Positions 1 to 7,617 of a stretch of DNA of 12,772 nt are shown piece after piece. Source of the stretch: JBASRP01 sp044866075 (GTDB lineage: Bacteria > Actinomycetota > AC-67); NCBI GenBank assembly GCA_044866075.1, contig JBIOTQ010000032.1:1-12772 (forward strand), written 5' to 3'. Below the pieces are notes generated by a model, which had not been told where the DNA came from, did not search any database, and saw only the letters and a program-made list of their open reading frames with translations. Both the position numbers and the translations under genes were made by a program. Numbering within the stretch: position 1 is the stretch's first letter; each line of letters starts with the position of its first letter.

Positions 1-2
1 TC

Positions 3-968
3 GCGCGTACGGCCCAGGGACTCGCGCGCCATCGCGATCGCCGCCGCGACCCGCCCGGCGGCGACGGCATCGATCTCGGTACCTTCCGCACGGCGTATCT
101 ACTCGCGCGTGATCGGCAGCCGGCGCCGCGGACGTCGCCGGCGACCGACGAGGGCCGGGCGCCGAAACGCCTTCGCGCGCTTCGCGCGCTGTCCGGCCTC
201 CGTCACCGTCAGCGTGCCGCTCTCACGCTTCGCTACGTCTTGGCTCTCAGCGCCCCGCAGGTTTCGATCGTCATCGGCACGCCGCCGAAGACCACCGACC
301 GCGTGCTTCGGGCCGGCCTTCAGGCCGTCGTTCGCCGGATCGGGGGAAGCGCCGCCGAGGCGCGCCGCGCCCTCCGCGCGGCCGGGGCCGCGGTGGGGGA
401 CGGCGCCGCGATGCCCGCCCGGCGTCCCGCGCGCGAGCCGCGCGCCGTCATGCGGCTGCTCCTCGCTCCGCCGCCGGGAACGAGCGCGCCGGCATCAGCG
501 CGGCCGGGGATCCTTTGGGTGCCGCGTCCGGTCTACCGGCCCTGGCGGGCGGCGCCGCGAGCGGCGCGGAAGGCGCCGGCGCCCGCACCGGCCGCGTCGT
601 CGTGGTTGCCGGCCCGATGGCAGCGGGTGGCCGCGGCCGCGGCCGTGATCGTGGTCCTGATGTCCTTGGCGCTCGTCCCGCGATCGATGCCGATCCCGCG
701 CACGCCCCTCGCCGTCGTTCCGCTCGCGCCGCGGATCGGCGCCGGCGTGGCAGCGCATCGCGCGGGTCCGATCGCGGCCGTTTACCGCGTCCGAGGCGGC
801 GACACGCTGTGGTCCATCGCGGGTCGCGTGCTGGGGGATCCGTTCCGATGGCCCGAGGTGTGGCGTCAGAACCGCGGCGCGCGGATGACGGACGGCGTCC
901 GCTTCACCGATCCGGATCGGATCCGGCCCGGCTGGGTCCTGGCTTTACCCCGGTCGAAGCCCGGCTGA
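3..968 (+). CDS. Sigma-70 region-4-like HTH / transmembrane / LysM fusion protein (5' end missing)
   Basis: The frame is open from the window edge, with no ATG, GTG or TTG before the TTG at 240. That TTG lies inside the conserved domain, so the gene starts left of the window; 321 residues are visible. Residues ~56-115 read like sigma-70 region 4 (core HRQRAALTLRYVLALS, then a second helix and an Arg/Leu-rich recognition-like helix). A Pro/Ala/Arg-rich linker follows, then one hydrophobic helix (~209-226, AAAAAVIVVLMSLALVP) with Arg before it, predicting N-in topology. Residues ~261-316 form a LysM domain (YRVRGGDTLWSIA, then WPEVWRQN and RIRPGWVLALP), which would face the cell wall. LysM binds N-acetylglucosamine-containing glycans. 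The inference is a membrane-tethered DNA-binding protein that could sense peptidoglycan. No clear sigma region 2 is visible, so it may be a regulator rather than a sigma factor. LysM and the helix are clear; the HTH call is good but not certain. Confidence 0.72.
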   Translation, partial: ARTAQGLARHRDRRRDPPGGDGIDLGTFRTAYLLARDRQPAPRTSPATDEGRAPKRLRALRALSGLRHRQRAALTLRYVLALSAPQVSIVIGTPPKTTDRVLRAGLQAVVRRIGGSAAEARRALRAAGAAVGDGAAMPARRPAREPRAVMRLLLAPPPGTSAPASARPGILWVPRPVYRPWRAAPRAARKAPAPAPAASSWLPARWQRVAAAAAVIVVLMSLALVPRSMPIPRTPLAVVPLAPRIGAGVAAHRAGPIAAVYRVRGGDTLWSIAGRVLGDPFRWPEVWRQNRGARMTDGVRFTDPDRIRPGWVLALPRSKPG

Positions 969-971
969 CCG

Positions 972-2006
972 TCACTTCAGCGGGACCGGCGGCTGCAACC
1001 ACGTCGGTGCCGTGCTGGCCTCGATCGTGCGCACCCACTTGACCCACCAGTAGCCGCGACGCCCGGGGGCGACGACGCGCGCCGGGAATCCGTGTCCGTG
1101 TGTGAGAGGCGCGCCGGCGACTCGGACCGCGAGGAGCAGACGCCGCGCTTCTTCGATCGGGTACGCGCGTGAGTAGCCGGAGACGCTCCGGACGATGATG
1201 CTCTGCGCGTCACCGTCCACGCCGGCGCGATCCAGAAGCGTCCCGATCCGCACGCCCTCCCACTCTTGATCGGAGTACCAGCCGCCGGTGCAGTCGATCG
1301 TCGCGCGCTGCCGCGAGAGCGTGGTCGCGGACAGGTCGGTGTAGCTCACATGGAAGGGTTCGCGGACGCGGCCGCGGACCTCGAGCGTCCACGTGTCCCG
1401 CGCGACGGGATCGGGGTTGTCGAACAGCCACGACACGTCGGGGAACGGCTCGCCAGGTTTCCCGATGAGATGCGAGCCCGTGAACCGGCGCCGCGCGCCG
1501 GCGAGGCTCGCCGCGCGCGTGATCCCCTCGGTCGCACCGCGCAGGGCCAGGCCGGCGGCGCCCAGCGCGCCCGCGCGCAGCAACACGCGGCGCGAGAGGT
1601 CGCGTTTCGCCGGCGGAACCCAACGCCCGAACAGATGGATGACGAACAGCGGGATGATGATCAGCGCGCCGCCGACGTGAACCTCGAGCATCCCCCATGG
1701 TCCGAGCTTCCCGCCGCGCGCCATCGCCGACCACACGCCCGCCCCGATGATCGCGAGCAGGATGGCGAGTGTCAGGATCGAGAGCACGGCCGCGGCCGAC
1801 GGCCAGCGCGCGCGCAGGCCGCGGAGGATCACCTTGCCCTTCCACCACAGCAGCGCCACGAGCGAGAAGCCGAGCGCGCCGTGGGCCCAGAAGAGAACCC
1901 ACGACGATCGCGCGCCGGTCAGGAACGTGGAGAACCCCGTCAGGGTCGAGGCGAGGACGAGCGCGAGGACGCCGAGGTTCGTGCGCCGGGAATCGAGGCG
2001 CGCCAT
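972..2006 (-). CDS. Membrane-anchored sulfite oxidase/MsrP-like molybdopterin oxidoreductase with internal Tat motif
   Basis: 344 residues. The N-terminal part has four hydrophobic helices (~10-30, 38-58, 71-93, 106-127). His residues in helix 2 (H42) and helix 4 (H110, H124) could hold heme b in a cytochrome b561-like or MsrQ-like manner. A twin-arginine motif follows (SRRVLLR, 138-144) with a short hydrophobic stretch (AGALGAAGLAL, 145-155), then a COG2041 sulfite-oxidase-type molybdopterin domain (~175-340). C239 in RATIDCTGGW is the expected Mo-ligating cysteine; the later HGFPARVVAPG and WVKWVRTIE stretches are typical cofactor-binding segments. Four Sec-type helices would leave the RR motif in the cytoplasm, so Tat could export the folded Mo domain. 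The start is ATG 2006; the frame continues upstream only as a shadow of the next gene. No Shine-Dalgarno is present and a TATATT lies 6 bases upstream, so the mRNA is probably leaderless. The substrate is unknown. It ends 3 bases from the convergent LysM gene. Confidence 0.85.
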   Translation of the reverse strand: MARLDSRRTNLGVLALVLASTLTGFSTFLTGARSSWVLFWAHGALGFSLVALLWWKGKVILRGLRARWPSAAAVLSILTLAILLAIIGAGVWSAMARGGKLGPWGMLEVHVGGALIIIPLFVIHLFGRWVPPAKRDLSRRVLLRAGALGAAGLALRGATEGITRAASLAGARRRFTGSHLIGKPGEPFPDVSWLFDNPDPVARDTWTLEVRGRVREPFHVSYTDLSATTLSRQRATIDCTGGWYSDQEWEGVRIGTLLDRAGVDGDAQSIIVRSVSGYSRAYPIEEARRLLLAVRVAGAPLTHGHGFPARVVAPGRRGYWWVKWVRTIEASTAPTWLQPPVPLK

Positions 2007-2027
2007 GCGGCGAATATACTCGCGCTC
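2007..2027. promoter_or_regulatory. Divergent promoter with symmetric -10 element and two leaderless starts
   Basis: Only 21 bases separate the ATG at 2006 (-) from the GTG at 2028 (+). The centre reads AATATACT (2013-2020). On the + strand TATACT (2015-2020) lies 7 bases before GTG. On the - strand TATATT (2018 down to 2013) lies 6 bases before ATG. Neither gene has a Shine-Dalgarno sequence. The spacing is what is expected when transcription begins at or next to the start codon. No convincing -35 element was found on either side. Transcription from both strands of one TATA-symmetric element is inferred from the sequence. Confidence 0.6.
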
Positions 2028-4253
2028 GTGCCCCGGAAGCAGCGTCGATCGAAGCATTGGGTCGGTCCCGTTCCGTATGGGATCGGCAAGATCAAGCCCA
2101 ACCACTATGGCGAGATGGCCCGCGTCGCGTGGCGGAACCGCGACCATCCGCTCTACGCGTTGCGCATCCTCCGCAAGGGCGTGTGCGACGGGTGCGCGCT
2201 CGGGACCACCGGCCTGCGCGACTTCACGATGGACGGCGTGCACCTGTGCACGGTGCGGCTGCATCTGCTGCGCCTGAACACGATGGACGCCGCGGATCCC
2301 GAACGCTTCGCGGACGTGCGCTCGCTCGAGGACATGTCCAGCAGCGAGCTGCGCGATCTCGGCCGGCTCGGCCACCCGATGTTGCGGCGCCGCGGTGAGC
2401 GTGGGTTCCGCCGGATCTCGTGGGACCAGGCCTACAAGCTCCTCAGCGAGAGGCTTCGCACTCTCGATCCGCTGCGCGTCGGCTTCTACCTCACGAGCCG
2501 CGGTATCACGAACGAGACCTACTACATGGCGCAGAAGGTGGCGCGCTTCCTCGGCACGAACAACGTCGACAACTCGGCGCGGATCTGTCACGCGCCGTCG
2601 ACCGTCGCGATGAAACAAACGCTGGGCGTCGCCGCGTCGACGGTGTCGTACAAAGACTGGATCGGCGCGGACCTGATCTGCTTCATCGGCTCGGACGTCG
2701 CCAACAACCAGCCCGTCACGATGAAGTACCTTTACTACGCGAAGCGCCAAGGCACGCACGTCGCCGTCGTGAACCCGTACCGCGAGCCCGGCATGGAGCG
2801 CTACTGGGTGCCGTCGGTCGCCGAGAGCGCGTTGTTCGGAACCAAGATCACCGACGAGTTCTTCACGGTTCACACAGGCGGGGATCTCGCGTTCCTGAAC
2901 GGCACGATCAAGCACCTCATCGAGAACGGCTGGATCGACAAGGACTTCATCGCCGAACACACGCGCGGCTTCGAGGACATGCGCAGGACGTTGGACGCGC
3001 AGGGTTGGGAGATGCTCGAGCGCACCGCCGGCGCCTCACGGCACGACATGATGCGGTTCGCGCGACTGCTGTCCGAGAACCGCAACGTGATCTTGGTGTG
3101 GTCGATGGGCGTCACGCAGCACGCGCACGGGACCGACACCGTCCGCGCGATCGTCAACCTCGGGCTCGTTCTCGGATCGATCGGGCGCGAGCACGCCGGG
3201 CTCATGCCGATCCGCGGCCACTCGGGGGTACAGGGCGGCGCGGAGGTGGGCTGCGTGCCGACCATGTTCCCCGGCGGCCGACCAGTGAGTGCGGAGACCG
3301 CCGCCGAGATGAAGGAACTCTGGGGTTTCTGGGTTCCGTCGGGGCGCGGCCTCACGGCGGCGGAACAGATCGAAGCGGGACACGAGGACCGGCTGGACCT
3401 GCTGTGGGCCGCCGGCGGCAACTTCCTCGAGACGCTGCCGGAGCCGGCGTTCGTGCGAGAGGCGCTCGAGCGCATCCCGTTCCGCGTCCACCAGGACATC
3501 GTCGCCACCACCCAGATGCTGGTGCCGCCGAAGGAGTGGGTCCTCGTCCTGCCGGCGCGGACTCGGTACGAGCAGCAGGGCGGAGGAACCGAGACGACGA
3601 CGGAGCGGGAGATCATCTTCTCGCCCGAGATCGCCGGCCCGCGCCCCCCGGAGGCGAGAACCGAGTGGGAGATCTTCGCGACGGCGGCCGAGCGCGCGTA
3701 CCCGGAACGGGCCGCCGAGATCCGCGTGCGGGACGGCGACACGATCCGCAGCGAGATCGCCCGAACGGTGCCTCTGTACGCCGGCATCGACGCGCTGAAG
3801 GAGAAGGGCGACCACGTCCAGTGGGGCGGCCGCATCCTGTGCGCGGGCGGCCGGTTCCCGACGACGGACGGACGCGCGTCGTTCAGCGCCGTCGCGCCGC
3901 CGGAGCGCGGGCTCGCGGCCGGACGCTTCCTCCTCGCGACGCGTCGCGGGAAGCAGTTCAACTCGATGATCCATCGCGCGAAGGACCCTTTGACGGGAGC
4001 CGTGCGCGACGACGTGCTCGTGGCGGCGGAGGATGCGTCGGCCTTGAAGCTCAACGAGGGCGATCCGGTCGTGGTGCGATCCGAGGTCGGCGAGTTCCGC
4101 GGACGCGTGAAGGTGGCACCCATCAGGCCGGGCAACGTTCAGATGCACTGGCCCGAGTCGCAGGTCCTGATCCGGCGCGGCGTGCGCGACCCCGAGTGCG
4201 GCGTGCCCGACTACAACGCCGTCGTGGAACTGATCCCCGGAGGAACGGTATGA
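2028..4253 (+). CDS. FdhF/YdeP/CbbBc-type molybdopterin oxidoreductase, formate dehydrogenase alpha-like
   Basis: 741 residues, near the usual length of this family (TIGR01701; E. coli YdeP, Cupriavidus CbbB). Visible cysteines near the N-terminus are C53, C56 and C74 (CDGC, then 17 residues, then C), fitting an Fe-S cluster site. The stretch NNVDNSARICHAPS (178-191) matches the selenocysteine site of E. coli FDH-H, with C187 in the Sec position and H188 beside it. The core molybdopterin domain follows (QHAHGTD 365-370, RGHSGVQG 396-403), then a C-terminal dinucleotide-binding domain from ~630 (ATRRGKQFNSM). No signal peptide is present, so it is cytoplasmic. GTG 2028 is chosen because the family-like N-terminus (KHWVGPVPYG) starts there, and an upstream extension would run antisense through the divergent gene. 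It overlaps fdhD by ATGA. No electron-transfer subunit genes are adjacent. Formate is the likely substrate given fdhD, but YdeP-type proteins are not all proven formate dehydrogenases. Confidence 0.9.
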   Translation: MPRKQRRSKHWVGPVPYGIGKIKPNHYGEMARVAWRNRDHPLYALRILRKGVCDGCALGTTGLRDFTMDGVHLCTVRLHLLRLNTMDAADPERFADVRSLEDMSSSELRDLGRLGHPMLRRRGERGFRRISWDQAYKLLSERLRTLDPLRVGFYLTSRGITNETYYMAQKVARFLGTNNVDNSARICHAPSTVAMKQTLGVAASTVSYKDWIGADLICFIGSDVANNQPVTMKYLYYAKRQGTHVAVVNPYREPGMERYWVPSVAESALFGTKITDEFFTVHTGGDLAFLNGTIKHLIENGWIDKDFIAEHTRGFEDMRRTLDAQGWEMLERTAGASRHDMMRFARLLSENRNVILVWSMGVTQHAHGTDTVRAIVNLGLVLGSIGREHAGLMPIRGHSGVQGGAEVGCVPTMFPGGRPVSAETAAEMKELWGFWVPSGRGLTAAEQIEAGHEDRLDLLWAAGGNFLETLPEPAFVREALERIPFRVHQDIVATTQMLVPPKEWVLVLPARTRYEQQGGGTETTTEREIIFSPEIAGPRPPEARTEWEIFATAAERAYPERAAEIRVRDGDTIRSEIARTVPLYAGIDALKEKGDHVQWGGRILCAGGRFPTTDGRASFSAVAPPERGLAAGRFLLATRRGKQFNSMIHRAKDPLTGAVRDDVLVAAEDASALKLNEGDPVVVRSEVGEFRGRVKVAPIRPGNVQMHWPESQVLIRRGVRDPECGVPDYNAVVELIPGGTV

Positions 4254-5116
4254 GACGGCCCGGCGGACACGCGGCGCGTCCCGCCTCGACCGTGCCCGCC
4301 ACACCGCTCGTCGTGCGCGACGGCACGTCGCGGCCGCGGTCCGACGTCCTCGCGGCCGAGGAGCCGCTCGAGATCCGGATCAACACGGCCGGCCGCGACC
4401 AGGCGATCAGCGTCACCATGCGAACGCCGGGCAACGACTTCGAGCTGGCCGTCGGTTTCCTCACGACGGAAGGCGTCATCGCCGGCAAGGGCGACATCGA
4501 CCAAGTCCGGTACTGCGTCGGCGGACCGGTCGAGCAGCAATACAACATCGTCACCGTCGCGTTGCGGCGCGGCGTCGCCTTCGACGAGGAGCGGCTGCGC
4601 CGGAACTTCTACACGACCTCCTCGTGCGGCGTCTGCGGGAAGGGTTCGCTCGAGGCGATCGCTCTCCTCGATCCTCCGGCGCTCCCGGATGGTCCCGTCC
4701 TCGACGCGTCGTTCGTCGCGTCGCTTCCGCTGAAGCTGCGCGAGTCGCAGAAGGTCTTCGCGCGTACCGGCGGACTCCACGCGGCGGGTTTGTTCGCGCC
4801 GGACGGGAAGGCGCTGGTCGTGCGCGAGGACGTCGGACGCCACAACGCCGTCGACAAGGTGGTCGGGTGGCTGGTGCTCGAGGGACGCTTCCCGGCCGGC
4901 GAGTCGGTCCTCCTCGTGAGCGGCCGCGCGTCGTTCGAGATCGTGCAGAAGGCGCTGGCCGCGGGGATCCCGATGGTCGCGGCGGTGTCGGCGCCGTCGT
5001 CGCTCGCCGTCGACGTCGCGGAAGGGTTCGGCATGACCCTCGCGGGGTTCGTGCGAGACGAGTCCTTGAACGTCTACGCTGGTCGCGGACGCATCCGCGT
5101 AACGCCGGAGTCCTAG
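4250..5116 (+). CDS. fdhD: FdhD, formate dehydrogenase sulfurtransferase/accessory protein
   Basis: 288 residues, close to the ~280 usual for FdhD. FdhD passes sulfur from a cysteine desulfurase to the molybdenum cofactor of formate dehydrogenase, which is needed for activity. The signature SSCGVCGK (124-131) holds the two sulfur-carrying cysteines C126 and C129. GGLHAAG (174-180), EDVGRHNAVDK (193-203) and SGRASFE (224-230) are further conserved segments of the family. The ATG at 4250 overlaps the upstream stop as ATGA, and a good ribosome site (GGAGG) lies in the end of the upstream gene, so translation is likely coupled to the formate-dehydrogenase-like gene. The first ~30 residues are Arg/Pro-rich and poorly conserved; an internal start is possible but less likely. 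The neighbour is its probable client enzyme. Confidence 0.96.
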   Translation: MRRPGGHAARPASTVPATPLVVRDGTSRPRSDVLAAEEPLEIRINTAGRDQAISVTMRTPGNDFELAVGFLTTEGVIAGKGDIDQVRYCVGGPVEQQYNIVTVALRRGVAFDEERLRRNFYTTSSCGVCGKGSLEAIALLDPPALPDGPVLDASFVASLPLKLRESQKVFARTGGLHAAGLFAPDGKALVVREDVGRHNAVDKVVGWLVLEGRFPAGESVLLVSGRASFEIVQKALAAGIPMVAAVSAPSSLAVDVAEGFGMTLAGFVRDESLNVYAGRGRIRVTPES

Positions 5117-5133
5117 CCGAGACGGGTAGCGCG

Positions 5134-5358
5134 ATGGACGACGCACCGAGCACGCCGCAAGAGGTCTGGGCGCTGATCGAGCGGGCGGACGAGCTCGTGA
5201 AGTACGCCCAGAACCGCGACCCGGCGACCGCCTACGCGCAAGCGCGCGCGACGCTCGAACGCGCGGCCGAGGCCGCGCGGACCGTGCCGGGCGCGGAAAA
5301 GCTCGAGGAGCAGGCGGCGCGGCGGCTCGCCGATATCGCGAAGCTGGAGTCGGCGTGA
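5134..5358 (+). CDS. Small helical protein of unknown function (74 aa) inside the Mo operon
   Basis: I do not recognise a family. The 74-residue product is charged and alanine-rich, with two or three predicted amphipathic helices (~8-27, 31-50, 54-72) and no cysteine, signal peptide or membrane segment. The helix-turn-helix spacing could suit a single TPR-like hairpin or a short coiled coil. ATG 5134 lies 17 bases after the fdhD stop, and the end overlaps the next gene as GTGA. This placement and its GC-rich third positions argue that it is a real gene. It may be a small partner or chaperone for the soluble Mo-protein encoded next; that is inference from position only. A longer frame running back into fdhD from this start is a shadow. 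Confidence 0.7.
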   Translation: MDDAPSTPQEVWALIERADELVKYAQNRDPATAYAQARATLERAAEAARTVPGAEKLEEQAARRLADIAKLESA

Positions 5359-5942
5359 AGCTGACGCGCGACGACCACGGCGGTCGTCTGCCGCCCAACC
5401 AGCGTCTGACTCGCGGCTGGCCCATCCTTCACGCGTCGCCGATCCCGAAGTTCAAGGAAGAGCTGTGGACCTTCCGCGTCTGGGGCGAGGTCGAGAACGA
5501 GGTCGAGTGGTCGTGGGCGGAGTTCCGCTCGTTGCCGAAGTTCCGCAACACCTCCGACTTCCATTGCGTGACGGGCTGGTCGAAGTTCGACATCGTGTGG
5601 GAGGGCGTCTCGTTCAAGGAGATCGCCTCGCGCGTGAAGCCGACGCCGTCCGCCACGCACGTGGTCGTGCACGCCGAGTACGGGTACACGGCGAATCTCC
5701 CGCTCGCCGCGCTCGACGACACCGACGTGCTGTTCGCGTGGGCGCACGACGGGTTCGACCTCGAGCCCGAGCACGGCGGGCCGCTCCGGCTGGTCGTTCC
5801 CAAGCTGTACGCCTGGAAGAGCGCGAAGTGGGTGCGCGGTCTCCATTTCCTGGACCACGACGAGCGCGGATACTGGGAGGAGCGCGGCTACCACAACCGC
5901 GCCGATCCGTTCCGCGAGGAGCGCTACAGCTGGCAGGAATGA
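5355..5942 (+). CDS. Soluble sulfite oxidase-like molybdopterin oxidoreductase
   Basis: 195 residues consisting of essentially one oxidoreductase molybdopterin-binding domain (COG2041 type). FHCVTGWSKFDIVWEGV (69-85) contains C71, the expected Mo-ligating cysteine. GGPLRLVVPKLYAWKSAKWV (141-160) is the conserved cofactor-binding part, with the usual Lys-Trp-Val. The C-terminal dimerisation domain of full sulfite oxidases is absent, as is any heme domain. No signal peptide, Tat motif or membrane segment is present, so it should be cytoplasmic, unlike the exported relative at 972-2006. GTG 5355 overlaps the stop of the 74-aa gene, with GGAG a few bases upstream; the end overlaps moeA as ATGA. 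Its electron partner and substrate cannot be told from the sequence. Confidence 0.9.
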   Translation: MKLTRDDHGGRLPPNQRLTRGWPILHASPIPKFKEELWTFRVWGEVENEVEWSWAEFRSLPKFRNTSDFHCVTGWSKFDIVWEGVSFKEIASRVKPTPSATHVVVHAEYGYTANLPLAALDDTDVLFAWAHDGFDLEPEHGGPLRLVVPKLYAWKSAKWVRGLHFLDHDERGYWEERGYHNRADPFREERYSWQE

Positions 5943-7174
5943 CGGGCAAGCGGACGGTGACGCGCGAGGAGCTCGCGCGTCCGATGGTCCCCTACGAGGA
6001 CGCTCTCGCTCGCGTCTTGGAACAGATCACGTCGCTGCCGGCCTCGCTCATGGCCCTTCGCGACGCTCGCGGGCTGGCGATCGCCGAGTCGATCGTCGCA
6101 GAGCACGACGTCCCGGGTTTCGACAACAGCGCGATGGACGGATACGCGATCGTCGCCTCCGACACCGAAGGCGCTTCTCACGCGTCACCGGCGGTCCTGC
6201 GGCTGATCGAGGACCTGCCGGCCGGAACCGCGCCGACCCAGACCGTGGCGCCGGGCACCGCGTCGAAGATCATGACCGGCGCGCCGATCCCGCCCGGCGC
6301 CGACGCGGTCGTGCCCTGGGAGGACACCGAGCCGCGCGGCGGAGAGGTTGCGGTCCTGACGCCGGTTCCCGCGCGCAAGCACGTCCGTCCGCGGGGCGAG
6401 GACGTCAAGAGCGGACAAGAGATCATCCCGGCCGGGACCGTGCTGCGGCCGGTCCACCTCGGCGTCATCGCGTCCCTCGGCCGCACCCACGTCCACGCGA
6501 TCCCGCATCCGCGCGTCGCCGTCCTCTCCACCGGCGACGAGATCGTCGCGCCCGGCGGCTCGCTGGCGCCCGGCCAGGTGTATGACGCGAACGCCACGCT
6601 CATCGCCGCCATGTGCGAGGCGGCCGGTGCGACCGTCACGCTCGTCGGGTCCGTGGGCGACGATCCCCGCGAGGTCGCCCGCTGGCTCGAAGACGCGGCG
6701 GGGATGGCCGACCTGATCGTCACGTCGGGCGGCGCGTCGGTGGGGGAGCACGACTGGCTGCGTGACGTCCTCGAGCGCTACGGCCAGCTGTCGCTCTGGC
6801 GTGTCGCGATCAAGCCCGGGAAACCGATCGCCATCGGACGGGTCGAGGGCCGCCCCGTGCTCGCCCTTCCGGGGAACCCGGGCTCTGCCTTCGTCGGGGT
6901 GCACGTCTTCGTTGCGGCGGCGATACGGATGCTCGGGGGCCGCGATCCTGCGCCGCCGTCCGTGCGCGCGGTGCTGTCCGAAGACGTCAAAGGGTCGCCC
7001 TCGCGGACGCTGTTCTGCCGCGTGAGGCTGGCGGGGAACCGCGCGGTGCCGCTCCCCGCGCAGTCGTCCGTCGTACTGTCGAACATCATCCCGACCGAAG
7101 GGTTCGCGATCGTCCCGCCGGGCGGCCTGCCCGCCGGAGCCGAGGTTCGTGTAGAGCTTCTGGGAACGTCATGA
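5939..7174 (+). CDS. moeA: MoeA, molybdopterin molybdenumtransferase
   Basis: 411 residues, the normal MoeA length. MoeA inserts molybdate into adenylated molybdopterin to give Moco. Visible family motifs are PGFDNSAMDGYA (59-70), PRGEDV (151-156), STGDE (197-201), SGGASVGEHD (263-272), KPGKP (292-296) and LPGNPGS (310-316), followed by a C-terminal beta domain (from ~340). The usual SGGVSVG is SGGASVG here, a mild change. ATG 5939 overlaps the upstream stop, and the stop overlaps the moaC ATG, so it sits inside the coupled operon. There is only one moeA copy in the window. No separate promoter is visible. Confidence 0.97.
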   Translation: MTGKRTVTREELARPMVPYEDALARVLEQITSLPASLMALRDARGLAIAESIVAEHDVPGFDNSAMDGYAIVASDTEGASHASPAVLRLIEDLPAGTAPTQTVAPGTASKIMTGAPIPPGADAVVPWEDTEPRGGEVAVLTPVPARKHVRPRGEDVKSGQEIIPAGTVLRPVHLGVIASLGRTHVHAIPHPRVAVLSTGDEIVAPGGSLAPGQVYDANATLIAAMCEAAGATVTLVGSVGDDPREVARWLEDAAGMADLIVTSGGASVGEHDWLRDVLERYGQLSLWRVAIKPGKPIAIGRVEGRPVLALPGNPGSAFVGVHVFVAAAIRMLGGRDPAPPSVRAVLSEDVKGSPSRTLFCRVRLAGNRAVPLPAQSSVVLSNIIPTEGFAIVPPGGLPAGAEVRVELLGTS

Positions 7175-7617
7175 GCGACGTCCATATGGTCGACGTCGGC
7201 GACAAGCCGGAGTCCGAGCGCGAGGCGACGGCCGCGTGCCGTTTGGTGTGTACCCCGGAGACGCGGGACCGCCTTCTCTCGGGCGCGGTCGCCAAGGGCG
7301 ACGCCCTCGCCGCCGCGCGGGTCGCGGGGATCCTCGCGGCGAAGCGTGTGCCGGAGCTCATCCCTCTGTGCCACCCTCTCCGCATCACGCAGGTCGAGGT
7401 CGACTTCGGTCCGGCCGGCGACGACGCTGTCCAGATCCGGGCGACCGTGCGCGGCCGCGATCGAACGGGGTTCGAGATCGAGGCCTTGACGGCTGCGTCG
7501 GTAGCCGCTCTCACGCTCTACGACATGGGCAAGGCCGAGGATCCGCGGATGCGCATCGATGCTTTGCGGGTGGTCGCGAAGTCCGGCGGGAAGTCCGGGA
7601 GCGTGACCTTCGAGTGA
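7171..7617 (+). CDS. moaC: MoaC, cyclic pyranopterin monophosphate synthase
   Basis: 148 residues, close to the usual ~160. MoaC converts the MoaA product (3',8-cyclo-7,8-dihydro-GTP) to cPMP early in molybdopterin synthesis. Visible motifs are MVDV (6-9), KGD (42-44), LIPLCHPL (63-70), a conserved FEIEALTAAS stretch (101-110), YDMGK (117-121) and KSGGKSG (137-143). D118 and K121 align with the essential Asp128 and Lys131 of E. coli MoaC by the spacing in the YDM-x-K motif. After that motif the sequence reads AEDPRMRID where most homologues have a form like AVDKGMVIE, a modest local divergence. ATG 7171 overlaps the moeA stop; the end overlaps the next GTG. moaA, which supplies its substrate, is not in the window. 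Confidence 0.97.
   Translation: MSDVHMVDVGDKPESEREATAACRLVCTPETRDRLLSGAVAKGDALAAARVAGILAAKRVPELIPLCHPLRITQVEVDFGPAGDDAVQIRATVRGRDRTGFEIEALTAASVAALTLYDMGKAEDPRMRIDALRVVAKSGGKSGSVTFE

Noticed and set aside
1..32. Possible leftward gene starting at the ATG on the minus strand (32 to 30)
   Set aside because: Only about ten codons are visible and there is no ribosome site; the plus-strand frame explains the same bases.
240..968. TTG 240 as the start of the LysM protein
   Set aside because: It lies in the middle of the sigma-region-4-like domain, whose first helix is encoded upstream in the same open frame, so the gene begins beyond the left edge.
964..981. GCTGA/TCAGC hairpin between the convergent LysM and Mo-protein genes
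   Set aside because: A 5-bp stem with 8-base loop and no U-run is too weak to call a bidirectional terminator.
1266..2027. N-terminal extension of the formate-dehydrogenase-like frame
   Set aside because: It is antisense to the membrane Mo-protein gene and rich in Arg/Glu/Ala shadow sequence; family likeness begins right after GTG 2028.
972..2960. A 662-codon minus-strand frame that extends the membrane Mo-protein far upstream
   Set aside because: The part above 2006 is antisense to the clearly conserved formate-dehydrogenase-like gene and has Arg/Val/Asp-rich shadow composition; ATG 2006 fits the membrane-helix start and the -10 element.
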